A DNA stretch of 5,241 nucleotides from Pseudomonadota bacterium (GCA_023433185.1 JAEZEN010000289.1:1-5241); one strand, 5' to 3'; shown: positions 1 through 5,241, counted from the stretch's first letter. Program-made: numbers and translations. Notes: a model not told the origin generated them from the sequence alone.

Positions 1-609
1 GTGGTGGGGACCGGATGGGGGAGGACGCTGCAGCAGATGACGCTGCGGCTTGCCGGCATCCGTGCGCCGGGGGTCCGCTTCATCAGTCTCATGGGCTCGC
101 TGACCGCCAACTCGTCCTACAATCCCTTCGAGGTGGTCCACGCCTTCGCCCGCGCCACCGGGGGCGAGGGCTTCGTCCTCCCGGTACCGTTCATTGCCGA
201 CAGTCCGTCCGACCGCGACGTGCTGCTCTCGCAGCGCACCGTGCAGCAGGCGCTCGAGATCGCGCGGGCGACGACGGTCGCATACATATCGATCGGCGAA
301 CTGACGGAAGAATCGCTGCTCCGCCAGCAAGGCATGATCTCGGCCGGAGAACTCGTGGCCCTCCGCTCGGCGGGCGCCGTCGGCGACACCAACGGCATCT
401 TCTTCGACGATGCAGGAGACGCCGTCGCGCACCCGATGAACGCCCGCACGATCGCGCTCGGCTTCGACGATCTGCGGGCGGCCAACGTCGTCGCGCTCGT
501 CGCGGGCGTCGCCAAGGCCCGCGCGGCATGCGCCTTCCTGCGGAGCGGGATCGCCAAGGGACTGATCGTCGACGGCGACACCGGCCTCCGCATTCTCGAG
601 CAGTCCTGA
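1..609 (+). CDS. SorC/DeoR-type sugar-binding transcriptional regulator, C-terminal part (5' truncated by window edge)
   Basis: The visible 202 residues match the effector-binding domain of SorC-family regulators, which bind a phosphorylated sugar or related metabolite and control a carbohydrate operon. Seen in the sequence: a GTGWGRTL loop at residues 3-10, a SLMGSL segment near 29-34, the GDTNGIFFD block near 128-136 followed by HPMNARTIAL near 144-153, and a final helix-strand unit ending GLIVDGDTGLRIL. Full family members run to about 310-320 residues with an N-terminal helix-turn-helix, so roughly the first third, including the DNA-binding domain, lies to the left of the window. The GTG at base 1 is therefore probably an internal valine, not the start. 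The reading frame ends at TGA 607-609 and converges with the Ada-like gene across 48 bp. The sugar it senses cannot be told from this fragment, because the operon it controls is not in view. Confidence 0.88.
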   Translation: MVGTGWGRTLQQMTLRLAGIRAPGVRFISLMGSLTANSSYNPFEVVHAFARATGGEGFVLPVPFIADSPSDRDVLLSQRTVQQALEIARATTVAYISIGELTEESLLRQQGMISAGELVALRSAGAVGDTNGIFFDDAGDAVAHPMNARTIALGFDDLRAANVVALVAGVAKARAACAFLRSGIAKGLIVDGDTGLRILEQS

Positions 610-657
610 GCGTGCCTCCCGGCGGGGCGCCGCAGAGAGGGGCGGTTGTCGGCCGAC

Positions 658-1554
658 CTATTCCAGGCCCACCACGCCCGCCTCCCAGCCGAGGATGGCG
701 CGCTTCCGGGTGAGCCCCCAGTGATAGCCGCAGAGGCCGCCGCCCTTGCCGAGCACGCGATGGCACGGCACCACGAACGAGATCGGGTTCTTGCCGACCG
801 CCGCGCCGACCGCCCGTGCCGCCGACGGCTTGCCGATATGGGCGGCGATGTCGGAATAGGTGGTGGCGCGGCCGAGCGGCAGGCGGAGCAGCGTCTCCCA
901 CACCCGGACTTCGAAGTCCGAACCGATCATGAAGATCCGGAGCGGCTGATCCGGGCGCCACGTGCCGCGGTCGAAGATGCGGCGGGCATAGGGCGCGGTC
1001 ATGTCCCAGTCCTCGGCATAGTCTGCCTGCGGCCAGCGGGCCCGCATGTCGGCCAGCGCCCCGGCTTCCCTGCCCGCATCGGCGAAGGCCAGGCCCGCGA
1101 GGCCACGCTCGGTGATCATCACCAGCGCCATGCCGAACGGCGAGGGATGGAAGGCCCAGCGGATGACGAGTCCGGCGCCCCGCGCCTTGTAGTCGCCCGG
1201 GGTCATGGCGTCGTGCGTGATGAAGAGGTCGTGGAGCCGGCCCGGCCCCGACAGGCCGACCTCGTAGGTCGCATCGAGGACGGACGCCGAATCGGCGAGC
1301 AGCGAGCGGGCATGGTCGAGGGTGAGCGCCTGGACGAAGGCCTTGGGCGACAGCCCCGCCCAGCGCGTGAAGAGGCGCTGCAGCGACAGCGGCCGCATGC
1401 CGACGGCCTCGGCGATCTTCTCGAGCGAGGGCTGGTCGCGCCAGTGCTGCGAGATGTACTCCACGGCACGGCGGACATGGTCGTAGTCGCTCTCGGCCGC
1501 GTTCATGGGCAGCGCCACGGGCGTCGGCGTTTCGAAGGCGGCGGCAAGCGACAT
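658..1554 (-). CDS. ada: Ada-like protein: AraC-type helix-turn-helix fused to methylated-DNA-[protein]-cysteine S-methyltransferase
   Basis: A 298-residue protein that should transfer the alkyl group from O6-alkylguanine (and O4-alkylthymine) in DNA irreversibly onto its own cysteine. Residues about 25-125 form an AraC-type DNA-binding domain (SLEKIAEAVGMRPLSLQRLF, then a second helix pair ending MTPGDYK). About 135-205 is the alkyltransferase N-terminal subdomain. About 210-295 is the catalytic domain, with the VPCHRV motif holding nucleophile Cys264, the helix RAVGAAVGKNP carrying the likely arginine finger Arg248, and a C-terminal GYHWGLTRKRAIL segment. The zinc/cysteine domain of classical E. 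coli Ada, which senses methylphosphotriesters and switches the protein into an activator, is absent: nothing Cys-rich precedes the HTH. It is thus a shortened Ada form, and whether it activates its own gene is open. The ATG at 1554 was chosen because GAGG lies 6 nt upstream; the frame also stays open to an ATG at 1632 that lacks this support. It lies 99 bp downstream of the DUF2244 gene on the same strand. Confidence 0.93.
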   Translation of the reverse strand: MSLAAAFETPTPVALPMNAAESDYDHVRRAVEYISQHWRDQPSLEKIAEAVGMRPLSLQRLFTRWAGLSPKAFVQALTLDHARSLLADSASVLDATYEVGLSGPGRLHDLFITHDAMTPGDYKARGAGLVIRWAFHPSPFGMALVMITERGLAGLAFADAGREAGALADMRARWPQADYAEDWDMTAPYARRIFDRGTWRPDQPLRIFMIGSDFEVRVWETLLRLPLGRATTYSDIAAHIGKPSAARAVGAAVGKNPISFVVPCHRVLGKGGGLCGYHWGLTRKRAILGWEAGVVGLE

Positions 1555-1560
1555 GGCGAT

Positions 1561-1564
1561 CCTC
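1561..1564 (-). promoter_or_regulatory. Ribosome binding site of the Ada-like gene
   Basis: On the minus strand GAGG(A) is followed by six bases and then the ATG at 1554. This is the best Shine-Dalgarno match near the gene start. It decides against the longer open frame beginning at 1632, which would add 26 arginine- and proline-rich residues unlike the family. Confidence 0.65.
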
Positions 1565-1653
1565 GACGTTGGAAGTGGGCGACGATCACGACTTAGGCGC
1601 GCAGCCGGCCTGTCTCCACCCGATTCTTGCACGCATGGCCCTGGTACCGGGCG

Positions 1654-2151
1654 TCACGGCGAAGCCGGCATGGCCCGCGTCCGGGCCAGCGCAGAAGACA
1701 GGGCTTGGGCGAAGGATTCCCGCTCCCAGGGGCCGAGGAAACCGGCGATGTCGAGCCGCCTGCCGTGCGAGGCGATCGTCACCCGCGTCACTCCCGCCTC
1801 GGGATGGCGCTCGACCTCGATGCGGGCCCAATAGGGGTTGAAGTCCGATTCGGTCGTCCTGCCGCGCGCCGAGGTGCTCGTCACCGTCATCCGGTCACGG
1901 AAGACGCGGATCTCCTCGAAGGCCCGCGCCTGCCGGTAGTTGAGGCGGAAGGCGAGCTGGACGAGGAGGATGTCGAGGCCGAAGAAGCCGACCACCGGCC
2001 AGGCGCCCATCGACCAGAAGGCGAGGCCGGCGGTGAACGAGCAGGCGACAAGCGCCAGCATGACCAGCATGAAGCCCCGCGCACTGAGCGAACGGTGGGG
2101 CCGGAGCGTCGCCGCGAAGATCGGCGGCTCGGGTGGCTTGTCGGTCTCCAT
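1654..2151 (-). CDS. DUF2244 domain-containing integral membrane protein
   Basis: A 165-residue protein that I recognise as DUF2244, a family of unknown function common in Alphaproteobacteria. After a short polar N-terminus (METDKPPEPP) comes the family-like LRPHRSLS stretch at about 16-23, then two membrane segments at about 26-47 and 50-69. The rest is a soluble, probably cytoplasmic domain of about 95 residues with alternating strands (IRVFRDRMTV, VTRVTIASHG) and the closing motif FLGPWERESFAQAL at 138-151. The start at 2151 puts the LRPHRSLS motif close to the N-terminus, as expected. Codons further upstream remain open but give a proline/arginine-rich stretch that is not credible protein. 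No Shine-Dalgarno sequence precedes the ATG, and a TATACT box lies 8 bp before it, so the mRNA may be leaderless. The gene is divergent from nth and precedes the Ada-like gene on the same strand, a repair setting that suggests, but does not show, a related role. Confidence 0.9.
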   Translation of the reverse strand: METDKPPEPPIFAATLRPHRSLSARGFMLVMLALVACSFTAGLAFWSMGAWPVVGFFGLDILLVQLAFRLNYRQARAFEEIRVFRDRMTVTSTSARGRTTESDFNPYWARIEVERHPEAGVTRVTIASHGRRLDIAGFLGPWERESFAQALSSALARTRAMPASP

Positions 2152-2159
2152 GACCGGTG

Positions 2160-2165
2160 AGTATA
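2160..2165 (-). promoter_or_regulatory. Candidate -10 box for the DUF2244 gene (near-leaderless transcript)
   Basis: The minus strand reads TATACT, five of six matches to the consensus TATAAT, in an otherwise very GC-rich spacer. It ends 8 bp before the ATG at 2151, so transcription would begin about 0-3 nt upstream of the start codon. No convincing -35 hexamer stands 16-18 bp upstream; that place is occupied by the inverted repeat at 2175-2216. The first five bases of the box are part of a GTATAC palindrome (2161-2166), so the plus strand also offers a weaker -10 (TATACG, 2162-2167), with TTGTCG at 2138-2143 placed 18 bp before it, as a possible nth promoter. Confidence 0.35.
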
Positions 2166-2174
2166 CGGCAGAAT

Positions 2175-2216
2175 GCGGCACTGGCGGGAGGGGCCCGCCG
2201 CGAGGCAGAGTGCCGC
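2175..2216. repeat. Two-part inverted repeat (imperfect hairpin) in the divergent DUF2244-nth spacer
   Basis: An outer pair of perfect 8-bp arms, GCGGCACT (2175-2182) and AGTGCCGC (2209-2216), encloses an inner pair of perfect 6-bp arms, GGCGGG (2183-2188) and CCCGCC (2194-2199), with a 5-nt loop. The inner hairpin abuts the left outer arm directly, and nine unpaired bases (2200-2208) lie on the right side. It sits just upstream of the TATACT box of DUF2244 and about 150 bp before nth. It could be a protein-binding operator, or an RNA hairpin in a long nth leader. Part of the pairing may be a by-product of high GC, but two nested perfect arms of 8 and 6 bp are more than I would expect by chance in so short a spacer. 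Confidence 0.5.
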
Positions 2217-2363
2217 GATCGGACGGCAGCGCGGGGAGCTCGGGACCATGGACGAAGGCCGGCATGCAGGCCCGGGTCGGATCGGCGGCAATGGGCGCGC
2301 CGCCGTGCAGGCGGGCGCCTGAGCGTGGCCGGCGCAACGTCGCGGGTGCGGAAACCGAAGCGC

Positions 2364-2999
2364 ATGACTCGAGCCGAGGTCGGCGAGATGTTCGCGCGCT
2401 TCGCCGCGGCGATGCCCGATCCCCACACCGAACTCACCTATTCCGACCCCTTCACCCTGCTGGTCGCCGTCGTGCTCTCGGCGCAGGCGACCGATGCGAG
2501 CGTCAACAAGGCGACGCCGGCCCTCTTCGCGCGCGCGCCGACGCCGGCGGCGATGGCGGCGCTCGGCGTCGACGAGGTCGAGGGCCTGATCAGGACGATC
2601 GGCCTCTATCGCACCAAAGCGCGGAACGTCGTGGCGCTGTCGCGCCGGCTGGTGGAGGAGTTCGGCGGCGTGGTGCCCCGCTCCCGCGACGTGCTCGAGA
2701 CGCTCCCCGGCGTCGGGCGGAAGACCGCCAATGTCGTCCTCAATGTCGCCTTCGGCGAGCCGACCATCGCCGTCGACACCCACATCTTCCGGGTCTCGAA
2801 CCGCACCGGCCTCGCCCCCGGCCGCGACCCGCTGGCGGTGGAACTCGCCCTCGAGAAGGCGGTGCCGGCGGAGTACAAGCTCCACGCCCACCACTGGCTG
2901 ATCCTCCACGGTCGCTACACCTGTATGGCCCGCAAGCCCGCCTGCGAGCGCTGCCTCGTCAACGACCTGTGCAAGTGGCCGGAGAAGGGGGTGGTGTGA
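2364..2999 (+). CDS. nth: Endonuclease III (DNA glycosylase/AP lyase for oxidised pyrimidines)
   Basis: Base-excision-repair enzyme that removes oxidised pyrimidines and cleaves the strand at the abasic site. From the ATG at 2364 the protein has 211 residues, and as I recall E. coli Nth its key residues fall at the same numbers. The LPGVGRKTANVV helix-hairpin-helix carries the catalytic Lys120. Asp138 lies in the VDTHIFRVSNR segment. The [4Fe-4S] ligands are Cys187, Cys194, Cys197 and Cys203, spaced C-x6-C-x2-C-x5-C. LSAQATD near 39-45 is also typical. In-frame GTG codons at 2325 and 2346 would add a short basic leader (RVRKPKR), which many alphaproteobacterial Nth proteins have, so a slightly longer start cannot be excluded; none of the starts has a strong Shine-Dalgarno. 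The frame remains open back to 2157, but that region is arginine-rich non-family sequence. Its stop is 9 bp from the stop of the convergent enolase-superfamily gene. Confidence 0.96.
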   Translation: MTRAEVGEMFARFAAAMPDPHTELTYSDPFTLLVAVVLSAQATDASVNKATPALFARAPTPAAMAALGVDEVEGLIRTIGLYRTKARNVVALSRRLVEEFGGVVPRSRDVLETLPGVGRKTANVVLNVAFGEPTIAVDTHIFRVSNRTGLAPGRDPLAVELALEKAVPAEYKLHAHHWLILHGRYTCMARKPACERCLVNDLCKWPEKGVV

Positions 3000-3008
3000 G
3001 CGTGGGCC

Positions 3009-4157
3009 TCACAGCCCCCAAACCGTCTCCCCCAACTTGTGCTTGTCGATCGCCGCGAGCGAGGGCGTGACGCCGAGGCCGGGGCCCGTCGGCACCATCA
3101 CGTAGGGCGGCGCGAAGGCAAGCGGCGTCTCGAGCAGGTCGTGCGAGCGGATCATCCGGCCGAAGATGTCCGAGGGCCAGATGCAGCTCCGCGCCGCCGC
3201 CGCCGAGTGGACATACATCGCCTCGAGGATGCCGAGGTCCACTTCCGAACCGTGCCAGCAGTTGAGGTTGGCGGCATGGGCGATGGCGTCGAGGTCGCGG
3301 AACCGCGCCAGGCCGCAGTTGAAGTTGAAGCCGTCGACCGCGCCGTGGGCGAGCGCGCTGATCGCCTCGTAGGGCCGCTGGCCGAGATAGACGTAGGGGA
3401 GCGCGACGTGGAGGACGACCGGCGTCGCGGTAAACGACCGCAGCCGCGCGTAGTCCTGCAGCATCCAGCGCGGGATCGGGTCCTCGATGAGGAGAAGGTT
3501 GCCGATCGCGTCGAGTTCGCGGAGCCGGCGGCGCGCCTCGCCGGCGTTCTCCCAGCGCTGGTTGGGGTCGATGATGACCCACATGCCCGGCGCCGCCGCC
3601 CTGATCGCCCGGCACCAGCCGACGACGTCGTCGTCGAGCCCCGCCTTGAGCTTGATGCAGTCGTAGCCCTCGGCCTGGAAACGCGCCGCGAGGGCGCCCA
3701 TCTCGTCGACCTCGCGCCAGCTCGACCAGGCGCCGACCTTGACCCGGTCGCGGACCGCGCCACCGAGAAGCGCATGGATCGGCACGCCGAGCGACCTGGC
3801 GCGCGCGTCCCAGATCGCGCATTCGAAGCCGTCATATTCGCGGGACAGGGGAACCGGCAGGTCCTGGAGGACGAGGTCGTCCAGCGAGCGACCGAGAAGC
3901 CCGTCGACGACGCCCTTCACCGTCACCCAGTTGTGGTCACGGTAGAACTCTCCCCAGCCGACCGTGCCGTCGGCGAGCGTCATCCGGAGGATGAGCTTGG
4001 GCAGTTCGTCGAACTGCACCGACCAGCCGGCGGCGCCTGCGACCGGCAGCATGTGCAGCGGCTTGTGGTGGCCGGGCGTGTTCACCGCGCCGGGATGAGC
4101 CGGCACGATCACTTCGTCGAAATGGAAGGAGACGATGGTCTTCGGGGCGTGGCGCAT
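3009..4157 (-). CDS. Mandelate racemase/muconate lactonizing enzyme family protein (enolase superfamily)
   Basis: A 382-residue enzyme of the enolase superfamily, whose members abstract a proton alpha to a carboxylate with help from Mg2+; many bacterial ones dehydrate sugar acids. An N-terminal capping domain covers about 1-125 (DGTVGWGEF at 63-71, then DGFECAIWDARARSLG at 109-124), and a TIM-barrel follows. Barrel motifs seen: the KxK base motif in CIKLKAG (Lys169, Lys171), first metal ligand Asp197 in IIDPNQRW, second ligand Glu225 in LIEDPIP. At the third ligand position the usual acidic residue is missing and the sequence reads VVLHVALPY (His250). A Cys-Trp-His-Gly-Ser-Glu stretch at 300-305 supplies His302, a possible partner base. 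The substrate is unknown; the SorC fragment is too far away to help. The ATG at 4157 begins right at the conserved domain and has only a weak GAAG upstream. The upstream MAPEG frame overlaps the first 49 bases. Confidence 0.9.
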   Translation of the reverse strand: MRHAPKTIVSFHFDEVIVPAHPGAVNTPGHHKPLHMLPVAGAAGWSVQFDELPKLILRMTLADGTVGWGEFYRDHNWVTVKGVVDGLLGRSLDDLVLQDLPVPLSREYDGFECAIWDARARSLGVPIHALLGGAVRDRVKVGAWSSWREVDEMGALAARFQAEGYDCIKLKAGLDDDVVGWCRAIRAAAPGMWVIIDPNQRWENAGEARRRLRELDAIGNLLLIEDPIPRWMLQDYARLRSFTATPVVLHVALPYVYLGQRPYEAISALAHGAVDGFNFNCGLARFRDLDAIAHAANLNCWHGSEVDLGILEAMYVHSAAAARSCIWPSDIFGRMIRSHDLLETPLAFAPPYVMVPTGPGLGVTPSLAAIDKHKLGETVWGL

Positions 4158-4720
4158 GGCGGAGACTTCGCGGCTCGAGCGATGGGAGGCACCCGACGGC
4201 CGGGCTGCCTCCTTGTCGCGCGCTCCTCGTTGGCAAGCAACGGCGACGGCGCCCGCGATGCCACCGCGTAGAACAGAACCCGGCCGGCCAGGTAGATGAG
4301 GATGAGCGACCCCGGGGTCCACAGCATGGCGCGGAGGTCATGGGTCTGCGCCGACAGGTAGGCGGCGAAATGGAGAAGCCGCGTCACGACGTAGCCGTAG
4401 AGCAGAATCTGGGCGAGGAGCAGCGACGGCTCCGTGAACAGGAACAGGAGCCCCGCGACCAGGAAGTAAGGAAGGCTCTCGAGGTCGTTCAGCTGGATGC
4501 GGCGGATGCGCTCGACCCGGTCGTTGGGTGCGAGCTGGTCGGGGCTCGGGTTGGGATTGAACGGCGTCTTGCGGATGTCCTCGGGCGAACGGAAGCCGCC
4601 ATTGGCGCCCATCATCCGCACGACGGTCAGCCAGGACATGGCGACGGCCTTCAGGATCATGATCGCGGCGGCAACGGCGTAGGTGGCGAAAAGCGGATTG
4701 CTCAGGCTCAGGTCGGTCAT
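4109..4720 (-). CDS. MAPEG-family membrane protein (microsomal glutathione S-transferase 1-like) with extended C-terminus
   Basis: A 203-residue protein whose first 155 or so residues are a MAPEG domain, the four-helix fold of microsomal glutathione transferase. Membrane segments lie near 10-34, 84-104, 104-123 and 134-154. The loop after helix 1 carries the family hallmark ERIRRIQLNDLES (70-82), which closely matches the ERVRRAHLNDLEN stretch of MGST1 and would be the glutathione-binding and trimer face; the bacterial substrate is unknown. The remaining 49 residues, rich in Arg, Pro, Ser and Ala, have no family counterpart that I recognise. This tail crosses a strong hairpin (4185-4212) and overlaps the start of the enolase-superfamily gene by 49 bases, so it may reflect a lost stop codon. 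The start at 4720 is well supported by GGGAGGAA six bases upstream. It follows the metal ATPase by 29 bp on the same strand, so the two are probably co-transcribed. Confidence 0.88.
   Translation of the reverse strand: MTDLSLSNPLFATYAVAAAIMILKAVAMSWLTVVRMMGANGGFRSPEDIRKTPFNPNPSPDQLAPNDRVERIRRIQLNDLESLPYFLVAGLLFLFTEPSLLLAQILLYGYVVTRLLHFAAYLSAQTHDLRAMLWTPGSLILIYLAGRVLFYAVASRAPSPLLANEERATRRQPGRRVPPIARAAKSPPCATPRRPSSPSISTK
4185..4212. repeat. Strong hairpin-forming inverted repeat between the MAPEG domain and the enolase-superfamily start
   Basis: Arms GGAGGCA+CCCG (4185-4195) and CGGG+TGCCTCC (4201-4204 and 4206-4212) pair over 11 bp, with a 5-nt loop and one bulged base (4205). It lies 27 bp upstream of the enolase-superfamily ATG, inside the unusual tail of the MAPEG frame. 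Neither strand has a T-tract after the stem, so it is not a classical Rho-independent terminator. On the minus strand a perfect AAGGAGG (4208-4214) would be mostly buried in the stem. Plausible roles are an mRNA 3'-end stabiliser for the MAPEG transcript or a leader structure for the downstream gene. Confidence 0.6.
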
Positions 4721-4726
4721 CGGACA

Positions 4727-4734
4727 TTCCTCCC
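4727..4734 (-). promoter_or_regulatory. Strong ribosome binding site of the MAPEG gene
   Basis: The minus strand reads GGGAGGAA six bases before the ATG at 4720. It is the best Shine-Dalgarno in the window that is correctly placed before a start codon. It lies in the 29-bp gap after the ATPase stop, which fits translation of MAPEG from a shared transcript, and it fixes the start against longer open-frame alternatives up to 4840. Confidence 0.8.
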
Positions 4735-4749
4735 GGTTTCCGTAGCGCG

Positions 4750-5241
4750 TCAGCGGACGGGCGGCCTCCAGGCAAGCAGCCGCATCGCGTTGAGCGTGAC
4801 CAGCACCGTCGCGCCGGTATCGGCGAGGATCGCAGGCCACAGGCCGGTGACGCCGGCGATGGTGGTGACGAGGAAGACCGCCTTCAGGCCGAGCGCCACG
4901 CCGATGTTCTGCCAGATGTTGCCGAGCGTCGCCCGCGACAGGGCGATCAGGCTGGCCACGTCGCCGACGCGGCCGTGAAGGCCCGCCGCGCCGCCCGTCT
5001 CGAGCGCCACGTCGGCGCCGCCCCCCATGGCGATGCCCACGTCGGCGGCGGCCAGCGCCGGGGCGTCGTTGATGCCGTCGCCGACCTTGGCGACCACCTG
5101 TCCCTGGGCCTGCAACTCTCCGACGATCCGCTTCTTGTCCCCGGGCAGGAGGCCGGCCCGCACCGGGATCCCGAGGTCGCGGCCAACGGCCTCGGCGGCG
5201 CGGGCATTGTCGCCGGTGAGCATCACGGTGCCGATCCCGGC
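4750..5241 (-). CDS. Heavy-metal P1B-type ATPase, Zn2+/Cd2+/Pb2+ class, C-terminal part (truncated by window edge)
   Basis: The visible 163 residues are the end of a metal-exporting P-type ATPase of the inner membrane. They contain the phosphorylation-domain motif MLTGDN (7-12), the hinge motif [10 protein letters not shown] (54-63), and [11 protein letters not shown] (72-82). The final two transmembrane helices lie near 112-132 and 133-155. The last helices carry the class markers of ZntA/CadA pumps: NIGVALGLK with Lys120, and [18 protein letters not shown] with Asp141. These correspond to the Lys and Asp that help bind Zn2+ in ZntA, and they set the protein apart from Cu+ pumps. The frame runs open through base 5241, so the metal-binding N-terminus, the CPC helix and the phosphorylated DKTGT lie to the right. 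The GTG at 5226 is an internal valine. The stop is 29 bp from the MAPEG start, suggesting an operon. Confidence 0.93.
   Translation of the reverse strand, partial: AGIGTVMLTGDNARAAEAVGRDLGIPVRAGLLPGDKKRIVGELQAQGQVVAKVGDGINDAPALAAADVGIAMGGGADVALETGGAAGLHGRVGDVASLIALSRATLGNIWQNIGVALGLKAVFLVTTIAGVTGLWPAILADTGATVLVTLNAMRLLAWRPPVR

Noticed and set aside
610..657. Possible bidirectional terminator between the convergent SorC and Ada-like genes.
   Set aside because: Only a 4-bp CGGC/GCCG stem (620-632) with weak CCTC/GAGG flanks and no T-tract on either strand.
646..1596. A 316-codon open frame on the plus strand, opposite the Ada-like gene.
   Set aside because: Antisense shadow of a clear family member; the composition is dominated by Arg, Gly, Ala and Glu with no motif.
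1555..1653. Promoter or Ada box in the 99-bp spacer before the Ada-like gene.
   Set aside because: No convincing -35/-10 pair and nothing like the E. coli Ada box could be found by eye. The gene may be read from the DUF2244 promoter or from a divergent-sequence promoter that I cannot identify.
2157..2363. In-frame N-terminal extension of nth back to the ATG at 2157.
   Set aside because: The extra 69 residues are Arg/Gly-rich with no family similarity, and that start lies next to the DUF2244 start. The ATG at 2364 gives a protein colinear with E. coli Nth as I recall it. The short extension from GTG 2325 remains possible.
1887..2909. A 340-codon minus-strand frame spanning DUF2244, the spacer and nth.
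   Set aside because: It is out of frame with DUF2244, antisense to nth, and has no domain. Two well-supported genes already explain most of the region.
3000..3008. Terminator between nth and the enolase-superfamily gene.
   Set aside because: The convergent stops are only 9 bp apart and no hairpin with a T-tract is visible; termination probably occurs within the opposing gene or by Rho.
3039..4271. A 410-codon open frame on the plus strand, opposite the enolase-superfamily gene.
   Set aside because: It mirrors a convincing gene codon for codon in GC-rich DNA, where antisense frames stay open by codon bias. Its product is rich in Arg, Ala, Val and Asp/Glu with no recognisable domain.

Overview
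This is a very GC-rich window (by eye, roughly two thirds G+C) with tightly packed genes and G/C in most third codon positions. It looks like ordinary chromosome from an alphaproteobacterium, probably of the Hyphomicrobiales (Rhizobiales) type. That guess rests on composition, on an alphaproteobacterial-looking DUF2244 membrane protein beside endonuclease III, and on the style of the MAPEG and enolase-superfamily proteins. No tRNA, rRNA, insertion sequence, CRISPR array or prophage gene is visible.

Layout from left to right. Bases 1-609 (+) hold the sugar-binding C-terminal part of a SorC-type regulator, cut by the left edge. It converges on an Ada-like protein (658-1554, -), an AraC-type helix-turn-helix joined to an O6-alkylguanine-DNA alkyltransferase. 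Upstream of that on the same strand is a DUF2244 membrane protein (1654-2151, -). A 212-bp divergent spacer (2152-2363) carries a near-consensus -10 box very close to the DUF2244 start and a two-part inverted repeat. It leads into nth, endonuclease III (2364-2999, +). nth converges, with a 9-bp gap, on an enolase-superfamily enzyme (3009-4157, -). Upstream of that are a MAPEG/microsomal-glutathione-transferase-like membrane protein (4109-4720, -) and the C-terminal end of a Zn/Cd/Pb-type P1B ATPase (4750-5241, -), cut by the right edge.

Functionally there are three blocks. The middle is a DNA-base-repair neighbourhood: nth removes oxidised pyrimidines, the Ada-like protein reverses O6-alkylguanine, and the uncharacterised DUF2244 protein lies between them. 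The right block is a probable leftward operon of metal-export ATPase and MAPEG protein, with the enolase-superfamily gene overlapping the MAPEG tail. The left edge is a fragment of a carbohydrate-responsive regulator whose target operon is not in view.

Nothing here is clearly a new multi-gene system. The points most worth a second look are the replaced metal-ligand position in the enolase-superfamily enzyme, the long basic tail on the MAPEG protein that runs through an 11-bp hairpin and into the next gene, and the structured divergent promoter region between DUF2244 and nth.
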